A stretch of 64,000 nucleotides of DNA from Novosphingobium cyanobacteriorum (GCF_029436685.1 NZ_JAROCY010000005.1:124001-188000), one strand, 5' to 3'. Positions 17,605-26,057 are shown, counted from the first letter of the stretch. Numbers and translations are program-made. The notes: generated from the sequence alone by a model not told the origin.

Positions 17605-18114
17605 TCAGATCTTCTTGGAAAGACCGATGGCGACACGGCAGCCCAGGCGGATGGCGTTGAACAGCAGCGGGTAGCCCGGAGCCTTTTCCGCGCCAGCGGC
17701 AAGCGCGGCATCGCGATGCTCGCGCTCGTCATCGCGGAATTCGCGGATCATCGCGGCAAGCTCAGGGTCCTCGTCGCCCAGTTCCTCGAGCTGCTCGGTA
17801 TAGTGGGCGTCGATCTCGGTCTCGATCGCGGCGGTGCAGGCCATCGCCGCTTCCGGGCCGATCAGCGCGGTGGCGGCGCCCAGCGCGAAGCCGGCGGCGG
17901 ACCATAGCGGCTGCAGCGCGGTGGGGCGCACGCCGCGCCGGGCGATCAGCGCATCGAACTTCTGCCGATGCGCCGCTTCCTGTTCCGCCATGGCGGCGAT
18001 TTCCGCCGAATGCGGCGCGCGGTCCCCCATCACGGCCAGTTGCCCGGCATAGATGCGGGTGGCGCCGAATTCGCCGGCCTGGTCGACCCGCAACATTTCA
18101 GCGGATTTGCTCAT
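17605..18114 (-). CDS. coq7: Demethoxyubiquinone hydroxylase Coq7
   Basis: This 169-residue di-iron monooxygenase hydroxylates demethoxyubiquinone in the second-last step of ubiquinone synthesis. The iron-ligand segments are present: RVDQAGEFGATRIYAGQ, MAEQEAAHRQKFD, AIETEIDAHYTEQLEEL and FRDDEREHRD. The start is ATG 18114, overlapping the dsbB stop as ATGA; a 33-residue upstream extension is rejected because it lies within dsbB. It is membrane-associated rather than membrane-spanning. Confidence 0.95.
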   Translation of the reverse strand: MSKSAEMLRVDQAGEFGATRIYAGQLAVMGDRAPHSAEIAAMAEQEAAHRQKFDALIARRGVRPTALQPLWSAAGFALGAATALIGPEAAMACTAAIETEIDAHYTEQLEELGDEDPELAAMIREFRDDEREHRDAALAAGAEKAPGYPLLFNAIRLGCRVAIGLSKKI

Positions 18115-18590
18115 GACCTGCCTCCCTTGCGCAGCAGCGCGAAAATCAGGATCGCCGAAGCGGTCGAGATCAGGAAGTTGTATCCGGCGAGGCTGATGCC
18201 GAACAGTGTCCATTGGGCCTGGTCACAGCGGATCAGCGGTGCGTTGAGGATGGAATCGAGAGCATTGGAGCCCAGCGCCATGGTGGTGCAGGTGGTCAGC
18301 CCTTCCCACCACTTGTATTCCACCCCGGCGTGATAGGCGCCGATCAGCCCGCTGGCGAGAATCGCGATTGCGGCCAGCCCGGCGAGCGGCACGGCCCCCG
18401 GCTGCCGGCGCAAGACCACGGCCAAAGCGCCCAGCACCAGCGCGGCAAAGTGGGGATAGCGCTGCCACCAGCACATTTCGCACGGCACCAGGCCGAAGCC
18501 GTATTGCGACAGGTAAGCCCCGCCGAGCAGCACCAGCGGCGTGACGAAGGCGAGCGTGATCGCCGTGTTGCGGGCCTGCGCTGCGGTCAT
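18111..18590 (-). CDS. Disulfide bond formation protein B family
   Basis: This 159-residue inner-membrane protein has four helices. It has the periplasmic redox pair CEMC after TM1 and a second cysteine pair in the other loop (TTCTT and LIRCDQAQW). It should reoxidise a DsbA-type thiol oxidase and pass electrons to quinone. The start ATG 18590 lies 1 base after the protease stop, and its own stop overlaps coq7. No DsbA gene is adjacent. DsbB-like proteins of this alphaproteobacterial subtype are sometimes annotated as DsbI, so no symbol is given. Confidence 0.9.
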   Translation of the reverse strand: MTAAQARNTAITLAFVTPLVLLGGAYLSQYGFGLVPCEMCWWQRYPHFAALVLGALAVVLRRQPGAVPLAGLAAIAILASGLIGAYHAGVEYKWWEGLTTCTTMALGSNALDSILNAPLIRCDQAQWTLFGISLAGYNFLISTASAILIFALLRKGGRS

Positions 18591-18591
18591 C

Positions 18592-19923
18592 TCAACGCTT
18601 CCGGGCGGCGATCGCGGCCGGGGTGGTACGGCCGATCGTCTGCGCTGCATACCACAGCTGGAAGTCGTCGATGCCCTTGGCCTTCAGCTCCTCCGGCGTC
18701 CACTTGAAGCGCGGATCCTCGGTCTTGTCCTTCTCCAGGTCCTTGTCGTCCTTGATCTCGTTGATCAGGTGCCCGCGCAGATCGCTTTCGCGATAGGAAC
18801 GCAGCGCGCGCTTGCGCAGGTCGGGATCGGAGATCTGCGGCACGGCGATATCGGGATCGATGCCGCCTTCCTGCACGCTGCGGCCCGATGGCGTGTAGTA
18901 GCGCGCGGTTGTGAGCTTGAGCGCGGTGTCGCGGGTCAGCGGGATCAGCGTCTGCACGCTGCCCTTGCCGAAGCTGCGCTGGCCCATCACCACGGCGCGG
19001 TGCTGATCCTGCAGCGCCCCGGCCACGATCTCCGACGCGGAGGCCGAGCCTTCGTCGATCAGCACGATCATCGGCAGGCCCTTGGCGATGTCACCCGGCT
19101 GCGCGCCATAGGTATCGTTGTCCTTGGCATAGCGGCCGCGCTGCGAAACGATCGTGCCCTTTTCCAGGAACAGGTCTGAGAGGGCCACCGCCTCGTCAAG
19201 CAGGCCGCCGGGGTTGCCGCGCAGATCAAGGATCAGGCCGTTGGGGCGGCCGCCGGTCTGCGCCCGGATCTTGTTCCACGCATCGGCCACCTGCGCGCCG
19301 ACATTGGCGCTGAAGCTGCTGACAGAGATCACCCCGGTGCCGTCCTTCACCTGGAATTCCACCGGCTTCAGGTCGATGATCTGCCGGGTCACGGTCACGT
19401 CGAAGGGATCATCGCGGCCGGGGCGGAACACGGTGAGGCGGATCTGCGTGCCGGGCGCGCCGCGCATCTGGTCCACCGCTTCGTCCAGCGTGCCGCCATA
19501 GATCAGCTTGCCGTCGAGGTGGGTGATGTAATCGCCCGCCTTCACACCGGCCTTGTCTGCCGGGCTGCCCTTGGTCGGCGCGATCACCTTCACCGCGCCA
19601 TCATCCAGCGTCACCGACAAGCCCAGCCCGCCATAGGAGCCATCAGTCTGGGTCTTGAGGTTCTCGAAATCGCGCGCGTCGAGATAGGAGCTGTGCGGAT
19701 CGAGCGTGGCGAGCATGCCGTCGATCGCGCCCTTCATCAGCTTGTCGTCGTCCACCGGCTCGACATAGTTGGACTTGATGCGTTCGTAGACGGCCATCAG
19801 CTTGCCGAATTCGGGGCCGGAGCGGGCATCCACGGCGGCCAGCCCGGCCGTCGCCACGGGCATGAGCGCCACCGCAGTGACAAGGGCGGAAGCACGAGCA
19901 AGGGCTGCGAAGCGGGTTGCCAT
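18592..19923 (-). CDS. S41 family C-terminal processing peptidase
   Basis: This 443-residue exported protease has an N-terminal signal, a helical lead, and a PDZ domain at about residues 90-175 (SYGGLGLSV; SPADKAGVKAGDYI). The S41 catalytic core has the nucleophile Ser in DEGSASASEI (about residue 290) and the general base Lys in SFGKGSVQ (about 316). Family members trim C-termini of periplasmic proteins and control cell-wall hydrolases. It sits just after an EnvC-like gene, as in many proteobacteria, which suggests a role in septal peptidoglycan turnover. The signal probably ends near VATA or LAA. Confidence 0.95.
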   Translation of the reverse strand: MATRFAALARASALVTAVALMPVATAGLAAVDARSGPEFGKLMAVYERIKSNYVEPVDDDKLMKGAIDGMLATLDPHSSYLDARDFENLKTQTDGSYGGLGLSVTLDDGAVKVIAPTKGSPADKAGVKAGDYITHLDGKLIYGGTLDEAVDQMRGAPGTQIRLTVFRPGRDDPFDVTVTRQIIDLKPVEFQVKDGTGVISVSSFSANVGAQVADAWNKIRAQTGGRPNGLILDLRGNPGGLLDEAVALSDLFLEKGTIVSQRGRYAKDNDTYGAQPGDIAKGLPMIVLIDEGSASASEIVAGALQDQHRAVVMGQRSFGKGSVQTLIPLTRDTALKLTTARYYTPSGRSVQEGGIDPDIAVPQISDPDLRKRALRSYRESDLRGHLINEIKDDKDLEKDKTEDPRFKWTPEELKAKGIDDFQLWYAAQTIGRTTPAAIAARKR

Positions 19924-20044
19924 GATGGCCTTTCAGATGGGCGCCGCACGAACAAGACGCGGCTTTGCCACGGCTTTTATAGCTGCGCGGGCATTAACGC
20001 CAGATGGAGTGAAGGCGAGATGCGATACCCTTTCAGGAAGATCA

Positions 20045-21256
20045 TTAGCCTTTCAGGTAGGCCATCGGATTGACCGGCTGCCCGTCCTTGCGCAGTTCCA
20101 CCGTCACGACCGGGCGGCCCGGACCTGCGCTGCCGACGGGAGAGCCCTGCACCACGCGGTCGCCTACCTCCACCGCCAGCGCGCCAAGCCCCGTCAGTAG
20201 CGAGGACCAGCCGCCATCGTGCTCAAGGATCACGATGCGGCCATAGCCGCGATAGGGCCCGGCAAAGGCGACCCGGCCGGCCGCCGGCGCGACGACCTGC
20301 GCCGCCGCCGCAGGGGCGAAGGTGATCCCGCGCGAAGGGCCGGTCCCGGCGGTTTCCGCAAAGCCTGTGACCACCCGCCCGGTCACCGGCAGAATCCACC
20401 CGAAACCGCCGGTGGGCGCGGCAAGCGGCCCGGCTTCGTCGATCACCGGCGGCACCGCCATCGGATCGACCGGGCGCGGCACCGGTCCGGGCAGCGCCGC
20501 CAGCCGCGCACGCAGCACCCCGTCCTGCTGCAGCTGCGCCATCAGCGCGCCAAGATCGCGCGTGTCCTCCGCCAGAGACAGCGCGCGGTCCGCCTCGCGG
20601 CTGGCCGAGCCCGACGCCGCGCGCGAGGCGATGCGCTGCCGGCTTTCCAGCGCGGCGAGTTGCGCGCGCCGTTCGCCCAGGCCCTGTTCGCTGGCGCGCA
20701 GCTGCCCGGCAAGCGCGCGGGCGCTGTCCTGCAGCTGCCGCCCGCGCATGATCTCGCCGCGCAGGCCCGCCGTCTGCCGCCGCACCTCGGGCAGCATCGT
20801 TTCCAGCACGGCGCGCAGATAGACCGTTTCGCGCAGGCTGTCCGACCGCATCAGGCTGAACACCATCGGCCGCCGCGCCATCAGCTGCAGCGCCGCGGTG
20901 AGCCGCACCACCGGTTCCTGCCGCGCGGCGATGCGCAGGCGCAGCGCTTCACGCTGGCGGTCGATCACCGCGATGCGCGCCTGCGCCACCTGGATCTCCG
21001 CCTCGGACTGCTGGATGCGCGCCGCCACCGCAGCCGCTTCGGCTGCGGTGCGGTCCGCCGCCTGGCTGGCGGCTTGCGCCTCGCGCTCGAGATTGGCGGC
21101 GCGCGCCTGCGTCTCAGCCAGCGCGCGCTCCGCCTCCTTCAGCGCCATGCCTGCCTGCCCCGGATCGCTGAACCGCGCATCCTGCGCCAGCCCCTGCCAG
21201 CCGAGCACGGCGGCAAGCGCAAGCGAGAGAGCGAGCAGCGCGGAGCGTGACGTCAT
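20045..21256 (-). CDS. EnvC-like murein hydrolase activator with degenerate LytM domain
   Basis: The 403-residue periplasmic protein has a signal anchor, a long coiled coil (about residues 35-225, rich in Ala/Glu/Arg/Gln) and a C-terminal LytM/M23 fold (about 285-400). The zinc ligands of active M23 enzymes are gone: the HxGxD position reads SRGITF, and the HxH position reads VVTVELRKDG. This is the hallmark of EnvC-type proteins, which do not cut peptidoglycan but activate amidases at the division septum. It lies between rlmH and the S41 protease, a common order. Confidence 0.92.
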   Translation of the reverse strand: MTSRSALLALSLALAAVLGWQGLAQDARFSDPGQAGMALKEAERALAETQARAANLEREAQAASQAADRTAAEAAAVAARIQQSEAEIQVAQARIAVIDRQREALRLRIAARQEPVVRLTAALQLMARRPMVFSLMRSDSLRETVYLRAVLETMLPEVRRQTAGLRGEIMRGRQLQDSARALAGQLRASEQGLGERRAQLAALESRQRIASRAASGSASREADRALSLAEDTRDLGALMAQLQQDGVLRARLAALPGPVPRPVDPMAVPPVIDEAGPLAAPTGGFGWILPVTGRVVTGFAETAGTGPSRGITFAPAAAAQVVAPAAGRVAFAGPYRGYGRIVILEHDGGWSSLLTGLGALAVEVGDRVVQGSPVGSAGPGRPVVTVELRKDGQPVNPMAYLKG

Positions 21257-21263
21257 GCCGCCG

Positions 21264-21689
21264 CTACCCTTCGCGGTGATAGGGATGGCCGGCGACGATG
21301 CTGGTCGCCCGCCACAGCTGTTCGGCCAGCATCGCGCGGGCCAGCATGTGTGGCCAGGTCATCGCGCCGAACGCGATCAACAGGTCCGCCGAATCGCGCA
21401 GGGCTTCGTCATGCCCGTCTGCCGCGCCGATCAGGAAGCGCGCCTCGCGCACACCATCGTCGCGCCAGCGTTCGAGGATGCGGGCGAATTCGGTGGAGGT
21501 CAGTTGCCGCCCACGCTCGTCCAGCGCCACGGTGCGGACGGGGCCACTGGCTGGTGGCGGCATCTGCCCGCCCCTGTCGGGCAGTTCGGTTACCTTGAAG
21601 CCCCACGCGATGCGCTTGCCATAACGCTCGACCATCTCGCCCTCGGGCGAACGGCCGATCTTGCCCCTGGCGATGACGTGAAGCTGCAT
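21264..21689 (-). CDS. rlmH: 23S rRNA (pseudouridine1915-N3)-methyltransferase RlmH
   Basis: This 141-residue SPOUT-fold enzyme methylates N3 of pseudouridine 1915 in helix 69 of 23S rRNA using S-adenosylmethionine. Diagnostic segments are LDERGRQLTSTEFA, the cofactor loop FLIGAADGHD and the C-terminal knot MLAEQLWRATSIVAGHPYHR. Length is normal. It is separated from the EnvC-like gene by 7 bases and from rsfS by a palindromic intergenic element. Confidence 0.96.
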   Translation of the reverse strand: MQLHVIARGKIGRSPEGEMVERYGKRIAWGFKVTELPDRGGQMPPPASGPVRTVALDERGRQLTSTEFARILERWRDDGVREARFLIGAADGHDEALRDSADLLIAFGAMTWPHMLARAMLAEQLWRATSIVAGHPYHREG

Positions 21690-21744
21690 TGCAGCGGTCT
21701 AGCGTTTATCGGGACAAATGAGAATCCCCGGAAGGGAATTCGGA

Positions 21745-21824
21745 TTCTCGCAGAGACGCAGAGGAGAAAGAGGACGCAGCGAATCGTACGCCCCCCTCTG
21801 CGGCCTGATCAATCTCTGCGAGAA
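21745..21824. repeat. Nested inverted repeat between rsfS and rlmH
   Basis: A perfect 12-base inverted pair, TTCTCGCAGAGA at 21745-21756 and its complement at 21813-21824, encloses a second perfect 8-base pair (CGCAGAGG at 21757-21764 and complement at 21795-21802). Transcribed, it would fold into a long bulged hairpin. GANTC methylation sites lie at 21722, 21743 and 21781. It looks like a dispersed intergenic repeat or a processing or termination structure, with no T-run. Confidence 0.75.
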
Positions 21825-21854
21825 ACAAGTCTCAGCCAAAGCGCCTGCGGCGAG

Positions 21855-22247
21855 TTATGCCGCGCCTTGGTCTCCGAAGGCCCACATGCGTTCCAGGTTG
21901 TAGAACGTGCGCACTTCCGGGCGGAACACGTGGACCACCACGTCGCCTGCGTCGATCAGCACCCAGTCCGCCGCCGGCAGCCCTTCGATCCGCACGTGGC
22001 CGAAACCGCCCTGCTTGATCCGTTCGGCCAGCTTCTGCGCGATGGCGGCGACCTGACGGGTCGAACGGCCCGAGGCGATCACCATGTAATCGGCGACCGA
22101 GCTCTTGCCTTCGAGCGGAATGGATACGACCTCCTGCGCCTGATCCTCGTCGAGCGACTGGAGCACCAGATCGTGCAGCGAAGTGGCGGCAGGGGTTTGG
22201 GAAGTGGCGATGCCGGCCTTGGCCGACAGCGGTTGAACGCTGGTCAT
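21855..22247 (-). CDS. rsfS: Ribosomal silencing factor RsfS
   Basis: This 130-residue protein of the RsfS/Iojap family binds ribosomal protein uL14 and blocks subunit joining when nutrients are scarce. Family motifs are LVLQSLDEDQAQEVVSIPL, SSVADYMVIASGRSTRQVAAIA, EGLPAADWVLIDAGDVVVHVF and the C-terminal RTFYNLERMW. The start ATG 22247 begins MTSVQPLSAKAG. A longer frame upstream reads through intergenic DNA. It lies downstream of nadD, the usual partner, with a gap of 118 bases. Confidence 0.95.
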   Translation of the reverse strand: MTSVQPLSAKAGIATSQTPAATSLHDLVLQSLDEDQAQEVVSIPLEGKSSVADYMVIASGRSTRQVAAIAQKLAERIKQGGFGHVRIEGLPAADWVLIDAGDVVVHVFRPEVRTFYNLERMWAFGDQGAA

Positions 22248-22365
22248 ATCGCGCGAAATGGCCTCCGTGGCTGAAGAGTCAAGGGATAACGACTGAAACA
22301 GGCGCGCGATCCATGGCCAGACCCCGCCGTGGGGGTGCCAAAATGGGCCGGATGGGATTGCGCGC

Positions 22366-23067
22366 TCAGGGTTTTCCTCGCCGGATCGGAAGATCTGCAA
22401 CCGCGCGATGGGTAACGCCATCACGCAGGCTGGCCGTGCGGAACCGGCCATGCCAGTTCCCGTCACCCGCGCGGATCGCGCTGGCCGATCGGGAATCGGG
22501 ATCGAAGCGAAGGAATGTCAGCGCCGGAGCGCTCCGCCTTGCGCCGGAAAGCAGCTTTCCGCGCCGCTGGCGCCAGCGGCGCAGCCAGGCCATGGCAGGG
22601 CTCGCCAAGGCAGCATGATCATAACCCGGCCTGGCCACCACCGCAATGGGCATGGTCCTCGCTATGGCGCGCCAGTGCTTCCACCGATGGAACTGGGCAA
22701 GGTTGTCCGCCCCCATGATCCACACGAAGCGCACCTTGGGATAGCGGCGCACCAATGCGCGCAGCGTGTCCACGGTAAAGCGCGTGCCCAGTTCGCGTTC
22801 GATCGCCGTCACCCGGATTGTGCTGCGCCGCGCCTGCATTTGCGCCGAGGAAAAGCGCACCGGCAGCGGCGCCATGCCCTCAACCGGTTTCAGCACGTTG
22901 CCCGGCGAAACCAGCCACCACACCGCATCCAGCCCCAGCGCGTCCTTAACGAACAGGCTGATCCGCCGGTGCCCGCCATGCGCCGGGTTGAAGCTGCCGC
23001 CGAGCAGCCCGACGACGGGACCGGAAGCACTTATGGGCGCACCTGCCCCGATCCGCGGACCAGCCAC
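22366..23067 (-). CDS. nadD: Nicotinate-nucleotide adenylyltransferase NadD
   Basis: The enzyme adenylylates nicotinate mononucleotide in NAD synthesis. It shows the nucleotidyltransferase motif GLLGGSFNPAHGGHR, the WLVSPGNVLKP segment and FVWIMGADNLAQFHRWKHW. The C-terminus is longer and more basic than usual, and I do not see the usual ISSTxIR motif. The start is uncertain: the nearest in-frame standard codon is GTG 23067, inside the end of proA and without a clear ribosome site. The conserved core begins near 23007, and an ATA lies between. It forms a NAD/ribosome cluster with rsfS and rlmH. Confidence 0.88.
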   Translation of the reverse strand: MAGPRIGAGAPISASGPVVGLLGGSFNPAHGGHRRISLFVKDALGLDAVWWLVSPGNVLKPVEGMAPLPVRFSSAQMQARRSTIRVTAIERELGTRFTVDTLRALVRRYPKVRFVWIMGADNLAQFHRWKHWRAIARTMPIAVVARPGYDHAALASPAMAWLRRWRQRRGKLLSGARRSAPALTFLRFDPDSRSASAIRAGDGNWHGRFRTASLRDGVTHRAVADLPIRRGKP

Positions 23068-24326
23068 TTGTAGGTGGTCAGCCCTTCCAGTGCGACCGGG
23101 CCGCGCGCGTGCAGGCGGCCGGTGGCGATGCCGATTTCCGCGCCCAGCCCGAATTCGCCACCATCGGCGAACTGGCTGGAGGCGTTGTGCATCACGATGG
23201 CGCTGTCCACTTCCGACAGGAAGCGATCGGCCACGCCCTGATCCTGCGCCACCACCGCATCGGTGTGGCCGCTGGAATGGCGCGCCACGTGGGCCAGCGC
23301 ATCGTCGATGCCGTCCACCACCGCCACCGCGCAGATCGCCTCGAGATATTCGGTATCCCAGTCCTCGTCGGTGGCGGGCAGGATGCGCGGATCGATGGCG
23401 CGGGCGCGGGCATCGCCGCGCAGCTCGCACCCGGCGGCCAGCAGCGGTTCCACCAGCCCGTGCGGATCGGGATAGGTCGCATCGATCAGCAGCGTTTCCA
23501 TCGCGCCGCAGATGCCGGTGCGGCGCATCTTGGCGTTCAGCACGATCTGCGCCGCCATGGCAGGATCGGCGCTGTGATCGACATACGTGTGGTTGATCCC
23601 GTCAAGGTGGGCAAGCACCGGCACGGTCGCCTCTGCCTGCACGCGGGCGACCAGGCTCTTGCCCCCGCGCGGCACGATCATGTCGATCAGGCCCGCGGCC
23701 TTGAGCATGGCGCCCACGGCGGCACGATCCTGCGTCGGCATCAGCTGCACCACTTCGGCAGGCACGCCACCTTCCACCAGCCCTTCGACCAGCGCGGCAT
23801 GGATCGCGCGGTTGGAATGCATCGCCTCTGTTCCGCCGCGCAGCAGCGTGGCGTTGCCCGACCGCACGCAGAGCGCGGCGGCATCGGCGGTCACGTTGGG
23901 CCGGCTTTCATAGATGATGCCGATCACGCCAATGGGGATGCGTACGCGCTGCAGCACCATGCCGTTGGGGCGGGCATCCTCGCCGATGACGTCACCCACG
24001 GGGTCCGCCAGCACGGCCACCTGCTCCACGGCGGCGGCCATGGCTTCCAGCCGCTTTTCATTCAGCCGCAGCCGGTCGAGCAGCGCCGACGAAAGGCCCC
24101 GCGCTTCGCCCGCAGCCATGTCCTTTGCATTGGCTTCGAGAATGCCCGGCCCGGCCCGGCGCAGCGCGGCTCCGGCCAGCTTCAACGCGCGTTCCTTGTC
24201 CGGCGATGGCATCCGCGCCAGCACCTTCTGCGCCGCGCGCCCGGCACGGGCCAGCCGCTCGACAAGCGTGGTGACGGATTCCGCGGCGGAATCAGCGGGC
24301 GTGATCGTCTCGGTGCTCATGGGCAT
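23031..24326 (-). CDS. proA: Glutamate-5-semialdehyde dehydrogenase ProA
   Basis: This 431-residue enzyme reduces gamma-glutamyl phosphate to glutamate-5-semialdehyde in proline synthesis with NADPH. Motifs include IGVIGIIYESRPNVTADAA, LRGGTEAMHSN, the PRGGKSLV loop and the catalytic cysteine in RRTGICGAMETLL (about residue 273). The C-terminal FGLGAEIGIATGRLHARGP is the ProA signature. No proB is nearby. ProA and NadD overlap slightly. The protein may start at the first Met or at the Met two codons later. Confidence 0.96.
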   Translation of the reverse strand: MPMSTETITPADSAAESVTTLVERLARAGRAAQKVLARMPSPDKERALKLAGAALRRAGPGILEANAKDMAAGEARGLSSALLDRLRLNEKRLEAMAAAVEQVAVLADPVGDVIGEDARPNGMVLQRVRIPIGVIGIIYESRPNVTADAAALCVRSGNATLLRGGTEAMHSNRAIHAALVEGLVEGGVPAEVVQLMPTQDRAAVGAMLKAAGLIDMIVPRGGKSLVARVQAEATVPVLAHLDGINHTYVDHSADPAMAAQIVLNAKMRRTGICGAMETLLIDATYPDPHGLVEPLLAAGCELRGDARARAIDPRILPATDEDWDTEYLEAICAVAVVDGIDDALAHVARHSSGHTDAVVAQDQGVADRFLSEVDSAIVMHNASSQFADGGEFGLGAEIGIATGRLHARGPVALEGLTTYKWLVRGSGQVRP

Positions 24327-24377
24327 GCCCCTATCACCGGGCGGGCGCGCTGTCAGCCGCGCTTGTCACGCCAGGGC

Positions 24378-24471
24378 GAGTCGCGGGCGGGTTTGTGATT
24401 GGTTCCATCCTAAAGGTTTCGATTCACCGCTGGAGTCACACGATTCGCCCCGGATGGGCCGATTCGGATTC
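24378..24471. promoter_or_regulatory. Cluster of six GANTC sites between proA and the M23-bactofilin genes
   Basis: GANTC, the CcrM methylation sequence, occurs at 24378, 24421, 24433, 24442, 24461 and 24467: six sites in 94 bases. With about 65 percent GC (estimated by eye), one site per roughly 300 bases is expected. A TTAACC half-site for CtrA follows at 24479. This suggests a cell-cycle-controlled promoter facing the peptidase gene. Confidence 0.6.
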
Positions 24472-24487
24472 GCCACCCGTTAACCGC

Positions 24488-25702
24488 GTGGGTAAGCGCC
24501 GCACTTCGTTTCGAACGCTAACAAGCGGGACGGGGGTCGCCATCTTCAATCTGCCGGACATCGACGGCCTGCTTGCGCGCGTGCGCAGCTGGTTCCCGGA
24601 GCGCGAGTTCTTCATGCGCTCGCAGGGGCAGGTCCGCTTCATCCGCATTTCCAGCAAGCTGCAGATGAGCGTGGCGGGCGCAGTGGCCGGCGCGGTGCTG
24701 CTGTGGATCGGCGTGCTCGCCTGGGCTCTGGTGGCCAACATCGTCGCCGTCGGCTCCAACGCCTCGCTGCTTGAGCGCGAAGCCGCGGTCGCCTCGGCCG
24801 AAAGCCGCGTGGCGAAGTATCGCGGCGGGCTCGACGGCATCACCGCCGAACTGGAAAAGCGGCAGGATTTCATCGAAAAGAGCGTGGAAGGCAGCATCGG
24901 CGCGCTGCCGGGTGACCTGCCCAAGGGCACGGTCAGCGACAGTTCGGGCGAAGCCGCCAAGACCGTCCAGAAGATTTCGCAGGTCCTGCCCGAAGCGGCC
25001 GGGCTGGCCCGCATCGAAGCGAAGCAGCTGGCCTTCATCGAACGCCTGACCCGCTATGCCGACATGCGCTCTGCCCGCGCCGAAACCGCGATACGCCGCG
25101 TGGGGCTGAACCCCGCGATGGTGGCTGCGGCAGACCGCAGCGCGCAGGGCGGCCCGCTGATCCCGCTGTTCTCGCGCGGGGAATCGCTCGATCCGCGCTT
25201 TGCCCGGCTCGGCGCCAGCCTTGCCCGCATGGCGGCGATGGAGCAGGGCCTGGCCCGCATCCCCAACACCCTGCCCGCCAGCCTGGAATACATCTCGTCC
25301 GGCTTCGGCACCCGCGCCGATCCCTTCACCGGGGGCGCCGCGTTCCATGCCGGGCTCGATTTCCGCGGACCAGTCGGCGCGCCGATCCATGCCGCCGCCG
25401 CGGGCACCATCACGTTCACCGGCGTGCGCCAGGGCTATGGCAACTGCGTGGAGATCAGCCACGGCAACGGCCTGCTCACCCGCTATGCCCACATGTCGCG
25501 CATCGGCGCGCGATTGGGGCAGGCGGTGAAGCCGGGCGACACCATCGGCGCGATCGGCAACACCGGCCGTTCCACCGGTCCGCACCTGCATTTCGAAGTG
25601 CGCATCAACGACCGTCCGGTCAACCCGCGCCCGTTCCTGGAGTCGATGCCCCATGTTTTCGAAGAAGCCCGCGCCGGACGCCCGGCCGGCAACGCCGGGT
25701 AA
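24488..25702 (+). CDS. M23 family metallopeptidase (bactofilin-linked)
   Basis: The membrane-anchored zinc peptidase has one transmembrane helix shortly after SQGQVRFIRISSKLQM, a coiled-coil stalk, and a C-terminal M23 domain (about the last 130 residues). The zinc ligands are intact: HxxxD in AFHAGLDF and HxH in GPHLHFEV. It should cut peptide crosslinks in peptidoglycan. The start is uncertain. GTG 24488 is chosen because it leaves the GANTC cluster as promoter; GTG 24395 would add a poor-quality 31-residue extension, and ATG 24623 would trim conserved sequence (WFPEREFFMRSQGQ). Its end overlaps the bactofilin gene by 50 bases. Confidence 0.88.
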   Translation: MGKRRTSFRTLTSGTGVAIFNLPDIDGLLARVRSWFPEREFFMRSQGQVRFIRISSKLQMSVAGAVAGAVLLWIGVLAWALVANIVAVGSNASLLEREAAVASAESRVAKYRGGLDGITAELEKRQDFIEKSVEGSIGALPGDLPKGTVSDSSGEAAKTVQKISQVLPEAAGLARIEAKQLAFIERLTRYADMRSARAETAIRRVGLNPAMVAAADRSAQGGPLIPLFSRGESLDPRFARLGASLARMAAMEQGLARIPNTLPASLEYISSGFGTRADPFTGGAAFHAGLDFRGPVGAPIHAAAAGTITFTGVRQGYGNCVEISHGNGLLTRYAHMSRIGARLGQAVKPGDTIGAIGNTGRSTGPHLHFEVRINDRPVNPRPFLESMPHVFEEARAGRPAGNAG

Positions 25703-26057
25703 CGCCATGGCCGCCGCGACCTTTTCCGTCCTCGCCGCCGATCTCGCCGTAAAGGGTGACATTCACGCCAGCGCCGATCTGCACATCGATGGCAACGTTG
25801 AAGGCGCGATCACCTGCGCCGCGCTCGTGCAGGGCGAATCGAGCACGATCCGCGGTGGCATCAAGGCCGAAAGCGCGCGGCTTTCCGGCACGGTGCATGG
25901 GCCGATCGAAGCCGGGCACCTGACCATCCTGAAGACCGCGCGCATCCACGGTGACGTGACCTATGATGCGCTGACCATCGAACAGGGCGCGCAGGTTGAC
26001 GGCCGCTTCGCCCACCGCGTGGTGGAAGCGGAAGCGTCGCTGACGCTCGTCAGCTGA
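25653..26057 (+). CDS. Bactofilin (polymer-forming cytoskeletal protein)
   Basis: This 134-residue protein has a short Pro-rich N-terminus and a bactofilin beta-helix core (about residues 25-125). Repeated strand turns such as VKGDIHASADLHIDGNVEG and GGIKAESARLSGTVHGPIEAGHL are visible. Bactofilins polymerise without nucleotide into filaments or sheets at the inner membrane and place cell-wall enzymes. The 50-base overlap with an M23 peptidase gene mirrors known pairs that control cell shape in other bacteria (CcmA with Csd peptidases; BacA with LmdC), supporting a joint function. A strong terminator follows. Confidence 0.93.
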   Translation: MFSKKPAPDARPATPGNAMAAATFSVLAADLAVKGDIHASADLHIDGNVEGAITCAALVQGESSTIRGGIKAESARLSGTVHGPIEAGHLTILKTARIHGDVTYDALTIEQGAQVDGRFAHRVVEAEASLTLVS

